From Phocoena phocoena (lineage: Eukaryota > Chordata > Mammalia > Artiodactyla > Phocoenidae): a stretch of 64,000 nt of DNA. The stretch covers positions 5,023,001 through 5,087,000 of the forward strand of contig NC_089230.1 of assembly GCF_963924675.1 (NCBI RefSeq). Direction: 5' to 3'. Positions within the stretch are counted from its first letter, which is position 1. Every line of letters begins with the position of its first letter. A program made the translations under genes and the position numbers. The notes under the pieces were generated by a model, which made no database searches, was not told the DNA's origin, and saw only the letters and a program-made list of their open reading frames with translations. Below, one piece after another: positions 11,471 to 23,169 of this stretch.

Positions 11471-12000
11471 GTTCCCAAGGAGTAAACTCAGAGATACCAC
11501 AGTATGCTCACAGGGGTACCACGGGGGTACTTGAAATTTCAAGGGAAACAACAATAGTTGATGCCTGTCAGATACCATGCAAACTTCTAGCTCAAAATAC
11601 TGGACTTTATCAATATTAGATCACGCTATATTCCTTGTGATGATGTCTTATCTTTCTGATGCTAGGTTTTCAGTGGTTGCTGTAATAAAAAGCCAAGTTC
11701 ATGCAAAAATCAATGTGGAACAGAAAAACAGGGTGGTAGTGTCCAATCTGATTCCCAGGTTTGAGAATGTGAACAGTGCCCAAGGGAAAACAAATCCCAT
11801 TAATAAATAATGTGGCTATTTATAAATAAAATAAAATTTTTTTCAGTTTAAGTTGTTTTGATAAACTAAGTTGTTTGGAAGTAACTATTTAATAATAAGA
11901 AGAAAAACTACGAAGTATTTCTTTTCACCTAGGGGACACCATGAAAAACTGACAGACCTGAGGATTCAATGAGTCAAGAAACTGGGAACGTCAGTCAGGG
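11470..12000 (+). mobile_element. Decayed Charlie-type hAT transposon with transposase C-terminal remnant
   Basis: A frame at 11577-11810 encodes a peptide containing ARFSVVAVIKSQVHAKINVE followed by VVSNLIPRFENV. This is the recognisable C-terminal dimerisation-region pattern of Charlie/ZBED5-like hAT transposases ('CE-GFSA...VIKSK-R--L-VE'). The sequence after the frame ('cctaggggacaccatgaaa') resembles the 3' end of such an element. The frame lacks the upstream catalytic residues, so it is a relic. The element limits are estimates. Confidence 0.55.
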
Positions 12001-12234
12001 TTATCTGTGTGCCAAATATAAAATGTGTAGATGTACCTCTACTGTGGCAATAAAAACCAATTTTAAAATCCAGAGTTTAATTTTTATGTTGAAAACTGTT
12101 GACGATATTTTCTCACTAAAATTTGTATTTTATCAATTTTTTATAGATAAATTTTATAAAGTTCCTTGTGTGTGTGCGCGTGTGTATGTTTATATTTTAA
12201 TGAACCTATAAGTGTCTCTACATCTGTACAAATA

Positions 12235-12955
12235 AGGGACATCTGCTTCAGGCCAAGATAAAGTAACACGAACAAGACTCTCTTACCTGAAACAACAAAA
12301 AAAAAACCAGGCAAAACAAAAGAAACATCAGTCCTCAAGTCTCTGGACCTCAGGCAATAGGACAGTGAGGCTGAGAGATGGGAAATCAATGAAGTAAGTA
12401 AGACCCATTACTGTCCCAGCTCCCTGGCCTGGGAATCTCTAGGCTGCAGGCCTGGGAACGGTGCCAGGCTGCCTCTCTGAGTTGAGACGACTAAGCTTAG
12501 CGTCTTGGGAGACCAAAGCAGCTAGAGCTCACCAAAAAGAATACTGGAAAGAGCTGCACAGAAAGAGAACTCTGGAGATCTGCACAAAGTTGACACAAGT
12601 ATTCAACTGAACACTGATCAGCGCCTATGTGGGAAGAAATACCAGAGGCCAGAGAAACAACTAGCCAAAGGATTCAAGGTAAAAGTGCCAGGTTCTCACA
12701 CAGAGCCAGATGGGAAAGACTTCATGATACACAGACACTGGGTAAAGTGCACAGAGGTCTTGCCGCAGTAGTGGAAAATAATTAGTCAGTAGTCCAAACA
12801 CTGTTCCAAATACTGCCTAAATAAATCTTAAAAGCAAGATCTAAAAGGATCAAACTGTTTCCAATTTAACTGTGTCCCAGAACAAAGCCCAAGAATAACT
12901 ACAGGAATATGTCCCCCCAACAAGGTAAAATTCACACTATCTGGCATCTAATCAG
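12235..12955 (+). repeat. L1M/HAL1-like 5' region, left piece
   Basis: The sequence has the GC-richer, CAG/CCTGGG-containing character of old L1 5' regions and leads into 'atctggcatctaatcagaaa'. It continues on the far side of the SINE at 12969. The subfamily is not certain. Confidence 0.5.
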
Positions 12956-12968
12956 AAATTAACAGGCA

Positions 12969-13167
12969 GGGACTTCCCTGGCGGTCCAGTGGTTAAGACT
13001 TTGCCTTCCAATGCCCAGGGTGCAGGTTCAATCCCTGGTTGGGTAGCTAAGCTCCCACATGCCTAGGGGCCAAAATACCAAAACATAAAACAGAAACAAT
13101 ATTGTATCAAATTCAATAAGACTTTAAAAATGGTCCTCATCAAAAAAAAAAAAAAAAACTTAAAAAA
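12969..13167 (+). mobile_element. CHR SINE, older type
   Basis: The head 'gggacttccctggcggtcca' starts at 12969. The B box ('ggttcaatccc') is visible, and the body ends in 'caataagactttaaaaatgg' and a long A tail. The 13-bp target duplication AAATTAACAGGCA lies at 12956-12968 and 13168-13180. It is inserted in the old L1-like repeat and is antisense to QKI. Confidence 0.93.
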
Positions 13168-13180
13168 AAATTAACAGGCA

Positions 13181-13345
13181 AAGGAGGAGAAAAATGAAAC
13201 ACATATAAGAAAAATCAATCAATCGAAATCAACCTAAAACTGACACAGATGTTATAATTAGTAGACAAAGACACTAAAAAGCATGTTTGTGGTATTATTA
13301 ATGCACACAGATACTAATACAAGGACAACTGAGGAACATTTATAA
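13181..13345 (+). repeat. L1M/HAL1-like region, right piece
   Basis: Continues the repeat interrupted by the SINE: 'aaactgacacagatgttata', 'attagtagacaaagacacta' match old L1 ORF1-proximal consensus. Confidence 0.55.
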
Positions 13346-13699
13346 TCCAAAATATTTTAGAAAGGCCTAAGGGTGAAAATTAAAATCCTAAGTGACTTGC
13401 CACAGAAATTTTTATACATGGGGAAGACAAAAGTCAGAGGATTTAAAAAGGAACGGATATTATTTGCATGACAGGAACAAAGAATAAAGCTGCAGTATAA
13501 TTTGAATTGTGCTTTATTGGAGGAATAAATTTTTGAGTTGTACAACACCTTGGTAAATGATACTCTTAATAAATTCATCAACTTAGGTGCCTGTTAAAAA
13601 TACAAAAATAGAAGAAAATTATACCTACCCTAATGTTTGCTTCAAAACAAGTCTTGCTTATGGTTTCGAAAACACTTATAGACAAAAAAGGTGAAACTA
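13346..13699. other. Intronic stretch, no recognised element
   Basis: No gene or named repeat seen. Frames on either strand are short. Confidence 0.45.
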
Positions 13700-13801
13700 A
13701 TGTAGTATCTAGTATCTAGTATAACTAATATCTAATGTAGTATCTAGTATAGCTACTACTAATGTAGTATCTAGTATAACTAATAATGTATCTAATGTAA
13801 T
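13700..13801. repeat. Imperfect tandem repeat of a TAGTATCTAGTATAACTAAT-like unit
   Basis: About three rounds of 'aatgtagtatctagtata' joined by 'actaat' variants. There are nested duplications of 'atctagtat' at the left edge. It looks like local slippage amplification. Confidence 0.85.
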
Positions 13802-13899
13802 TTTCACTCCTTCCTAAGATTCTTCTAAAACACTGTACAGTTTAAAACGCACAAAATCATAAGGAAGAAGAAAATGGGAAAGGAAACAATTTGGAAAAC

Positions 13900-14830
13900 T
13901 AGAAAGCAGATGGCTAAGTGGTCAGGGACTTAGCTAACCCAGGCAAGAAGAAACCAACTTATACTTAGAGCCTCCATAAAGGCTTAGGAAATTGGCAGCA
14001 GTAAAAGTCGGGGGTAAGGGTGGGGCTAAGACTGGAAAACTGAAGGAACAGCTGAATCTCCGCATCCCCTATCCTTAAACTAAAGCTGGCTATCTAGCAC
14101 TCCCTAATTTCTAGCAAAAGACTAGAAATGTATTCCTAAAGAGTTCCACTTTCTAGAACTGGGTTTTGATGGGCAGCTGACAGGATCATTTACACAGTGA
14201 AGGCTGAGGTATCCAGTCTTTTCTCCCACTCCACACCCAGAATGAGGACAGCCAGCCCACACACTGGGGGCAAGAAACTGGAAGACCTTTCTCTGGAAAG
14301 TCTGGCCAACACAACAACAGGAAACCACCTGAAGAAAGCAATCACTGGGCAGTGAGAAGAAAAACTCAAAAAGACTCAGAGAGTTAAGAGAAGATACTGC
14401 ATCCCTGAAACAAGTAAAAAATGCTATGAAAAGAATTCAAAACATAAAAAGGAACTCTTGAAACTTAAATATGATAGTAAAAATAAAAAACGTTGATAGA
14501 GGGGTTTGAAGATAAAAACTGAATTCTCCCTCCACATAGTAGCAAAGACAGAGATGGAAAACAGCAGAGAAAGAGTATAAAAATTAGAGAACTAGTCCAA
14601 GAGGTCCAAAAACTGAATTACTGATGTCTCACCAAGAAAAAGGAAGCAGACAGGAGAAAAATCATCAACGTATTACATACTTTTAAAACAAAACTGAATG
14701 ATAAGAGCTTCCAAATGGAAAGGGCCCCATGAGTTCTCACAAAATGAAAGAGTGAGATAGTAGCAAGGTAAGCACAAAATGCAGCAACAGAGAATAAATA
14801 CCTAAAGAATCTCTTCAAGAGTAAGAAGTG
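13900..14830 (+). repeat. Old L1M/HAL1-like ORF1-region repeat
   Basis: The right half ('aactagtccaagaggtccaa', 'gtctcaccaagaaaaagga', 'gataagagcttccaaatgga') follows the ORF1 region of HAL1/old L1 in plus orientation. The left half is less certain. No intact frame. Confidence 0.45.
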
Positions 14831-16936
14831 ACTGTGGGTGGTGCTGGCTGTTAGCAGAGGATGTTTTCTACATCAGGCTCTACAGAATTACATATTTTTA
14901 ATTTATGAGCATATTAAACTTCATTTTAAAAAAGGTTTTAAGATCATTCCACTCAAGCCACTTTTATACAACTGTGGACCATTCTAACTCAGGAAGAGTT
15001 AATGCCTTTAACAGTGAGTTTGAGCCTAGGAATTATTCACTACAAATATAAGTTCTCCCTGTATTTTCTTTCTGTTTCTCAAACAGATAATAAAGGCAAC
15101 CTGGAATTGGCAAACACTACAGAAGTCAATAAAACATATCCATAAAGGTTCTCTTTCAGCTATAAACAAACAAGAGATAGAGTAAGATTATATATAGGGT
15201 GTCTACTTCTATATCCCAGAATACCTGCAGTAAGAATCTACTCCTCAAATTTCTCACTTTAATAAATAATTTGGGACAAAGAAAAGGATGAAATGAAGCA
15301 GAGAGGACTGACGGCAAAATGGAGATACACCAAATATGGTCTTGGAGATACACCACCAAATATGGTCTTGGAGATACACCAAATATGGTCTATCTCCTAG
15401 AAACTGTGGTTGAGGCATTAATTTATTTTTACTGTCATATTTCAAATAGTATTTCAGGAATAAACAGCTGAGAAACTGATGTGGAAAAAACAGCTCATTA
15501 CAAATTATTTTAATTTCTGTTTTAGTCACCAAAAGCATTTTATATAATGTGCCACCAAATCTTCAGCAATAAATAATAATATGGGTTTTTTGTATCCACT
15601 TATTCGCAAATTTACATTTCCAGCACAGTCCTTATTTCTAGACCTCCAAATTCAACTGCCAACTTGACATGTGTGTGTCACTGTCTCCAAAGCACTCTCA
15701 ACTCACCATGTTCAGCCCATTACCTCCCTTCTGCAAACTAGTCCCCAATTATGTCTCAGCTATTATTGACCCTGAATGAGTTTTCTGAGTCAGTGTGAAG
15801 TTTTAATACTTGAGGACAAAGACCAATTGGTTTTGAAGAAAGTCTGAAATGCAGTTATCAGCTTTCTTTTGCCTTGACAAAGAGGCTGCTGTACATTCAC
15901 CCATTCATTTCAATCCACACTAACTTCGGGTGCCATTTCTCGCTTACATTCACTCCACGCTGTCAATAAATTGGCCTATTCACAAACATGGATCCTGATA
16001 CCCACAACTTCATGCAATTTATCACTTACGTCCAGAATGCTTCCTTTAATATTTACTTTTATTTATCCTTTGCTCTAAGTGTGTCATACTATAACTGATA
16101 GCTATCTGTGCATTGTCTTTAGCTATTAGATTTACTGAATTGAACGACTGTGCTTTTATTATTGGGGAGCATCACTGAAATCAAACACCAAACTGTTTCC
16201 CCACAGTGCTCTCCTGTATTCATTATTACTGTGTCTCCCTATATAAGCCTCCAGTCTCCCTTGATCATTTATCTTTGTTTCTGGGCCTGCTTCTTTTTGA
16301 CCTCCTATTTAAGTTGCCAGTTACATCTGAAAATCCTTACCCCTTATCTTTTATTCTTGTTCTCTTACTTTTCTTCTAGTCAACTCACTCAGACTCTCTA
16401 GCATAATGCTCATGAGCGCTGATTTTCATATCCCACAAGACAGTGCTGTTCCTTTATTCTATCAGCTCAATATTACCTTGTTTCAATATATCAGAACAAC
16501 GGAGTAAATAAGGGTCAGCCTTTTTAAAACTGCAAGACTAAAGTTGTATCTTAATATAACAAATGATATAATATAGCAAAATGATAGCAAAGACAAGTTA
16601 TTCATAAATAATTCCTGTGTTTAAAAAAAGTTCAAAACTGATGACCTTGGTGTTTTTTTTATTTAAGGGAGTCTGAAATGACAAGACAGCATTCAAGGAA
16701 ATGGAATGTATCTTTATTTATATAATAAGTTAAAGTTCAGTAGCATATAAAACAGCTCTATAATACCATTCATAACTGATTATGAAACAGATAGACACAT
16801 TTACCAATAATACTTTATTATGGTCTATATTCTTGGCAAATGTACTATAGAGAAATAAATGTCAAGTAGCTCTTAGTCTCTCACGCGATGATAAAGAAAT
16901 TCAGAAATGAAAATGATGCTGATACTACCCAAGCTT
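14831..16936. other. Intronic stretch with few recognised elements
   Basis: It contains the tandem repeat at 15323-15389 and a weak L2-like patch at about 15655-15760 ('ctccaaattcaactgccaac'). Otherwise no gene or named repeat. Confidence 0.45.
15323..15389. repeat. Tandem triplication around 'gatacaccaaatatggtctt'
   Basis: The motif 'acaccaaatatggtcttgga' recurs two and a half to three times at spacings of about 26-29 bp. The middle unit carries an extra ACC. Confidence 0.9.
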
Positions 16937-17150
16937 TCATTAAACACTTACTGTTTGTCGAGTACCACACTAAGCAATATAAACACATCACCTCACTCAG
17001 TCATCCTAAGAGCCATAAGACTGAGGTCCTATAATTCTCACTAACATGTTAATGAGGAGGTTAAGGCCCATAAGGTTTGCCCAAGTCATACAGATAGGAA
17101 GTGTTCTATCAGGGAGAACATTAGAGCGTGCAACTCTCAACAACCAATTC
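16937..17150 (-). repeat. MIR-type SINE
   Basis: 'ttcattaaacacttactgtt', 'cctcactcagtcatcctaag' and 'gaggttaaggcccataaggt' follow the reverse complement of MIR. Confidence 0.55.
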
Positions 17151-17688
17151 CTAAAACATGACATCACCTACATGAGCGCCCTAAAATTAAGTAAATTGCC
17201 TTAAAATAGCATCATAAATTAGTGAAAGAGCCAGAAACAGAACACTGAAGTCTTGACTCTCTAGAAGTTTTTCTACTTCACCATTTTACCTTTAAACATT
17301 TTTTTATGTGGAATTTTAAGCACATCTTATTCTCATAGAATTTTAGAGCTGGTAGGGAATTTGGATGCAGATAAAGAAACAGATTAATTATCTGGTAAAT
17401 TTATTTAGTGTTTTTTTTCCCCTAATTCCATGTCATGTTCTCTTTCTCTGTCAATGAATTCCTGATAAAGTCACATGAAGAACAGTATCCACAACTGGCA
17501 GAGAAGTACCTGGTAAAACAGATTTCTCACACCTACAAATACACTTTTTACCCTAAATGAGAGAAATGCCTATCAAATTTCAATGACACAAAAATGATAA
17601 ACCTGTGGCCACTTAATACACAATTCCTCCACTCACTAAAATCTGCAATAGGGGAAAACGAAAATCTTGTCTTAATACACAATGCATA
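17151..17688. other. Intronic stretch, no recognised element
   Basis: No gene or named repeat seen. An eight-T run is at about 17412. Confidence 0.45.
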
Positions 17689-17699
17689 CATCCATTTCA

Positions 17700-17993
17700 G
17701 GGGACTTTGCTGGTGGCACAGTGGTTAAGAATCAGCCTGCCAGTGCAGGGGACACAGGTTCGAGCCCTGGTCTGGGAAGATCCCACATGTCGCAGAGCAA
17801 CTAAGCTCGTGCACCACAACTACTGAAGCCCACACACCTAGAGCCCGTGCTCTGCAATGAGAAGCCACCACAATGAGAAGCCCGTGCACAGCAACGAAGA
17901 GTAGCCCCCGCTCGCCGCAACTAGAGAAAGCCCGTGTGCAACGAAAACCCAATGCAGCCAAAAAAATAATAATAAACCTTAAAAAAAAAAAAT
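17700..17993 (+). mobile_element. CHR SINE, long type
   Basis: The head 'gggactttgctggtggcac' is at the left, with the B box 'ggttcgagccc' and the long-type body ('ccacaactactgaagccca', 'gcaacgaagagtagccc') ending in an A-rich tail. The 11-bp target duplication CATCCATTTCA lies at 17689-17699 and 17994-18004. Antisense to QKI. Confidence 0.93.
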
Positions 17994-18004
17994 CATCCAT
18001 TTCA

Positions 18005-19198
18005 TTTGCTGTATACAGCGATATACAAATGTTAAAAAAAATTCTCAAAATCTGAGAAACTACCTTTGTTTTTGATTAAAACCAAAACAACAACAAAAAC
18101 CTCGATAAGTCACTGACCTCTGAAATTTAAAATTATGCTCTAATTACAATATCTGTTTGAACAACAAAGTAATTATAACATGAAGCATCAGAACACACTG
18201 ATTGCCCCAACCCCTGCTGACAGACTCTTTTAATTATACATTTGTAGTCAGGCAAATAAGCACAAGACTTCTTCCCCTACTGTGCTCTTAATGTGAAAGT
18301 TCATACTCCAAAACCACCTAGAAAGGAATTCTAAAGTGTTACATATTTAAGCAAACCAAGGTTCCAATAACACACTTATGAATATATACATCTTAAGCCA
18401 AGTGATAAAGCCTAACATATAACTATCCCCAGTTGTACATACAATCTTAAATTAGTTTAAGAAACGTACATTGAGGAACATTTCTTAAAGGAGATTATAC
18501 ATAATTAAATTGCTCACTGACTCTAGTTATAAAGTTGACTTCAAAAAAAATTTCAACTTGAACTTGAGTCCCATCAACCATCATGTTTTCAGAGCAGGTT
18601 ATTTTCTAATAATATATAAAAATTAGAACACTTTTACATTCAGTTTGTGGAAATCATCATCTAGGAATGTCTTTATAGGCAGCAAGCATTCAACAAATGC
18701 TTATTAGCACAATGAAATATTTGCTAAATTCAAAGAACTTTTAAAGTTTTATGTCAAATATTTTCCCAGTTAATAACAAAAGGACTATTCTCAATATTCT
18801 TCCTTCATAAGAAACACCTAACTCCTACAAATATTGAAAAACTGTCACGTTAAGTCCTCATTCCAATTATCATATATTAATTCCACTAATTTAATTGTAA
18901 TTACTGTATTTTGAAACTCAACTTATGTATCACCAGTTAAGGCCAAACTATGGCCAAATAATATTGGTCTGTCCCAATCATGACCAAAATTAGCAAACTT
19001 TCACTGGAGCAGAGCCACTTACAGTACCCATGACCATTTGGGAAGCTAAATATGATCTTGATAATGCCATAGTTAAGGCTGAAAGACTGAACTAAATATA
19101 TGCAAACAGTTTCCCATAAAAGGACAAAAATGATCAAGTGATTTCTAATTGCATTTCCCAGCAAGTTCAAATATCAATGGCTGCCTAATGCTTAAATA
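18005..19198. other. Intronic stretch, no recognised element
   Basis: About 1.2 kb of AT-rich DNA without a gene or repeat that I can name. Confidence 0.45.
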
Positions 19199-19208
19199 GA
19201 AAAAGAGT

Positions 19209-20464
19209 GAACACTCTGTGACATAAATCACAGCAAGATCCTTTCTGACCCACCTCCTAGAGTAATGGAAATAAAAACAAAAATAAACAAATGGGACCTA
19301 ATGAAACTTCAAAGCTTTTGCACAGCAAAGGAAACCATAAACAAGACCAAAAGACAACCCTCAGAATGGGAGAAAATATTTGCAAATGAAGCAAATGAGA
19401 AAGGATTAATCTCCAAAATTTACAAGCAGCTCATGCAGCTCAATAACAAAAAAAACAAACAACCCAATCCAAAAATGGGCAGAAGACCTAAATAGACATT
19501 TCTCCAAAGAAGATATACAGACTGCCAACAAACACATGAAAGAATGCTCAACATCATTAATCATTAGAGAAATGCAAATCAAAACTACAATGAGATATCA
19601 TCTCACACCAATCAGAATGGCCATCATCAAAAAATCTAGAAACAATAAATGCTGGAGAGGGTGTGGAGAAAAGGGAACACTCCTGCACTGCTGGTGGGAA
19701 TGTGAATTGGTACAGCCACTATGGAGAACAGTATGGAGGTTCCTTAAAAAACTACAAAGAGAACTACCATATGACCCAGCAATCCCACTACTGGGCATAT
19801 ACCCTGAGAAAACCAAAATTCAAAAAGAGTCATGTACCAAAATGTTCACTGCAGCTCTATTTACAATAGCCCGGAGGTGGAAACAACCTAAGTGCCCATC
19901 ATCGGATGAATGGATAAAGAAGATGTGGCACATATATACAATGGAATATTACTCAGCCATAAAAAGAAACGAAATTGAGCTATTTGCAATGAGGTGGATA
20001 GACCTAGAGTCTGTCATACAGAGTGAAGTAAGTCAGAAAGAAAAAGACAAATACCGTATGCTAACACACATATATGGAATTTAAGAAAAAAAAAATGTCA
20101 TGAAGAACCTAGGGGTAAGACAGGAATAAAGACACAGACCTACTGGAGAACGGACTTGAGGATATGGGGAGGGGGAAGGGTGAGCTGTGACAGGGCGAGA
20201 GAGAGTCATGGACATATATACACTACCAAACGTAAGGTAGATAGCTAGTGGGAAGCAGCCGCATGGCACAGGGATATCGGCTCAGTGCTTTGTGACAGCC
20301 TGGAGGGGTGGGATAGGGAGGGTGGGAGGGAGGGAGACGCAAGAGGGAACAGATATGGGAACATATGTATATGTACAACTGATTCACTTTGTTATAAAGC
20401 AGAAACTAACACACCATTGTAAAGCAATTATACCCCAATAAAGATGTTAACAAAAAAAAAAGAA
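19209..20464 (+). mobile_element. 5'-truncated LINE-1 (ORF2 C-terminus and 3' UTR)
   Basis: It starts inside ORF2 and runs through the Cys-rich C-terminus to the 3' UTR and A-rich tail. The 19536-20084 frame reads [18 protein letters not shown], then [11 protein letters not shown] and [18 protein letters not shown]. The C-x3-C-x7-H-x4-C motif is present. The upstream frame (19265-19495) is in another phase, so the ORF is frameshifted, and the endonuclease and RT are absent. The imperfect flank duplication AGAAAAAGAG is at 19199-19208 and 20465-20474. It is fairly young by its closeness to the L1 consensus. Antisense to QKI. Confidence 0.9.
20304..20334 (+). other. Multi-tract G-quadruplex motif in L1 3' UTR
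   Basis: Seven G runs of 3-4 are separated by loops of 1-3 bases. They lie in the 3' UTR of the L1 at 19209-20464. A looser G-rich tract lies at 20165-20196. Confidence 0.75.
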
Positions 20465-20474
20465 AGAAAAAGAG

Positions 20475-21593
20475 CGAGAGTAAGAAGAACTGGCATGAAA
20501 TCCTCTGGCAACTCTGGGCTGCGTTTCTGTCGCTAACAATCACTCATATAAAAGTAGTTACTGTCCATGGAAGCATGAAATGCTTCCACATATAGCATTA
20601 ATAGAATCATTTCACTATTCATATGTGAAACCTTGTACTGGATCTTATTCATTCCCCCATCTAGCAGACATAAAGATTATTAAAGGCATAGAAAAACAAC
20701 CATTTGTTTTAAAATGTGATGTTTTAAAATATTAAATTGAAACATTTACTTGTTGACAGCACACTTAGGAAAGAAGATTAAAAATAAAAAGGACTACCAT
20801 TTCTACTTGTACCCGTTTTCTTTCCCAAGTCATCAAAAATCCAATTTCAGAAATCACCTCAATGAAAATTTCTCCAGGTTCTCTCAGACAGGATGTTTCC
20901 TAGATTCCCATTCTATCATTTGTTCTTTTGACTTAAGTTCTTTTGACTTAAGTCTTATCCAAAAAGCTCCAAGAAGTCTGGAATCACTCACCTCCCCTCT
21001 CTTTGCACTGACCACAATAAGTGTCCCATAACTATTCAATATTTACTAGATAGAGTACAGCATGAGATACAAAAATGAAGCCACAGCTAATACTATTATT
21101 AACAAAAAATAACATATATAGGGCTTTGTACTCAGCATTTTATATCCATAAAGTTAATCCTTTTTAAAACTTAGAGGTAGATATTATTATAATACCTATT
21201 TCTCATTCAAAAATGACAAACTAATGGGCAGAAACCTGACTTACTCAATGTCACTCAGCTATACTGACTTCAGATTATACACTTCTGCCTTAAAGACTTT
21301 ACAACTAACAGTATGTTAAGAAGACAAGAAAGGTTAAATATTCAAAAAACCCAAAAAGATTACAATTATTTCACTCAAAACCGTAACAAGAAACAAGATG
21401 AACATTTTGACAAATCTACCTACAGGGTAACTTGCTGCCTCGAGCAAAAATCATCACCAGGTCTAGGCATGGTAACTTTAAGGAGACAGTAAGTGAATGG
21501 CAGCGCGTAGTTCACCGTCACAAACTTTTTCCTGAGGGAATTTATTCAGAAAGTAAAATCTATAGATATCCAAAACAAAACAATTATTTGTTT
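20475..21593. other. Intronic stretch, no recognised element
   Basis: It contains a perfect 15-bp tandem duplication (gttcttttgacttaa at 20922-20936 and 20937-20951). Otherwise no gene or named repeat. Confidence 0.5.
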
Positions 21594-21602
21594 TAGAATA
21601 CC

Positions 21603-21966
21603 TTTTTTTAAAAATTTATTTTCTTATCTATTTATTTTTGGCTGTGTTGGGTCTTCGTTGCTGCACACGGGCTTTCTCTAGTTGCGGCGAGCGGGGGCTG
21701 CTCTTGGTTCCAATGCGCAGGCTTCTCATTACGGTGGCTTCTCTTGTTGCAGAGCACAGGCTCTAGGTGCACGGGCTTCTGTAGTTGTGGCTCGCGGGCT
21801 CTAGAGCGCAGGCTCAGTAGTTGTGGCTCGCGGGATCTAGAGCGCAGGCTCAGTAGCTGTGGCGCACAGGCTCCGCGGCATGTGGGATCTTCCCGGACCA
21901 GGGCTCAAACCTGTGTCCCTTGCATTGGCAGGCGGATTCTTAACAACTGCGCCACCCGGGAAGCCC
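21603..21966 (-). mobile_element. CHR SINE, long type, with internal tandem expansion
   Basis: The head is at the right end (rc of 'agggcttcccgggtggcgca') and the T-rich tail at the left. The 9-bp duplication TAGAATACC lies at 21594-21602 and 21967-21975. The segment 'gtagttgtggctcgcggg...gcaggctca' repeats at about 36 bp spacing in 21781-21870. Sense to QKI. Confidence 0.93.
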
Positions 21967-22039
21967 TAGAATACCATTTTTAAATATGATTTTTAACATC
22001 CATTTGATGATAGTCTAAGGAATTTATGATATTACACTT

Positions 22040-22165
22040 ACTAGCCACTTACTAGCTGTTTAATCTCAGGCAAAGTATCTGAACCTTGGTCTCCTCATCT
22101 GTAAAACAGAAGTAAGTTCTAAATGTGTTATGTTTGTATAGCACATAGAAGAGTAGCTACCATCT
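22040..22165 (+). repeat. MIR SINE
   Basis: 'cttactagctgtttaatctc', then 'gaaccttggtctcctcatct' and 'gtaaaacagaagtaagttc' are the MIR core in plus orientation. Confidence 0.75.
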
Positions 22166-23155
22166 CATAATTGATGTCAGCATGGTTTGAACAGGCTTCT
22201 ATTTAAAATCAAAGAGTAATAGAAGATTACAGGAAATGACATAAGTAGGAATATGGGAAAAGGAAGACTGAACAATAGCAAATAAAATAACATGACTAGA
22301 AGTTGTAATTTAGAAAAAAAATTGGAAAAGTACTTTGGGGATAAAGAGTACTAGCTTAAGAAATCTATTTTTTAAATTAACTCAGTCAATAAAAATATAT
22401 TAAACATATTAAAACAAAATTATTTCAAAATATAATTTTTAGGATACAGAAGCTTAATAAAGATCCACCTGTAATCTCTGAGGTTTCAGACTGAAGAACT
22501 CAGCTGATCAAAGCACTGGACTGCCTTCTACATAGGGTTTGGAATTGAAACAACATGTAAAAGAGGATGACCACAGCTTCCCAGGAAGAGGAATAAGCCA
22601 TGATTATTCCACGAGCTCTACAGAAAACAGACTAAGGGTAGTAAAAAGGATTTATAAAAATTTAATGAAATTGAAAAGTTCAAATACTTCTTCCATAATA
22701 TTTTCCCAAGTCACCCCCTCTATGAGAATTCATCTCTCCCCCACCTTGCTTCCTTCCATAGAATTTTATGGCTTTATAATATACTTAATACTATAATATA
22801 GTCTTCTGCATCCGATACAGAATAATAAGCCTCAAGACAGCAAGACAGTTCTTTTTCTTTTCTGAATTACTCACAATGCATTTAAAAATGCCTAAGTAAG
22901 AGTTTGGTACCTAACCAGTAGCTTAATATTCTTCCGTTCTTCCACCCTACACAGATCCGGACTTGCACGTCTTTTATGATATTTTTATCAGTTTCTCTCA
23001 AATACTTATCTGTGTATTTGTCTTATTTTATATGTATATATTCTATAAACTAAATGCTGTGTCATATACAAACATACTACTAGTTTCTCAACATATATGC
23101 ATGCTACCATAATAAACACAGTACAAAGTCATTTAAAATGCATTATTAAATTCAT
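22166..23155. other. Intronic stretch, no recognised element
   Basis: About 1 kb of AT-rich DNA. The frame at 22539-22796 has no recognisable similarity. No gene called. Confidence 0.45.
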
Positions 23156-23169
23156 AGTAGGCTTTTTTA

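Noticed and set aside
12969..13030. tRNA gene in the SINE heads (A/B-box-like sequence)
   Set aside because: The B boxes belong to tRNA-derived SINEs with tails and target duplications. No functional tRNA cloverleaf or terminator is evident.
17725..18048. A 107-codon frame and similar frames at 1558-1888, 21744-21983, 23097-23445, 50546-50922, 51846-52136 and 55340-55689
   Set aside because: Each is a translation through a CHR SINE. The shared peptide patterns (for example GIFPDQGSNPCPLH) recur because the repeat recurs.
18930..19170. Possible DNA transposon or a 77-codon minus frame
   Set aside because: Text such as 'aaggccaaactatggccaaa' hinted at a repeat, but no terminal repeats or consensus match could be supported.
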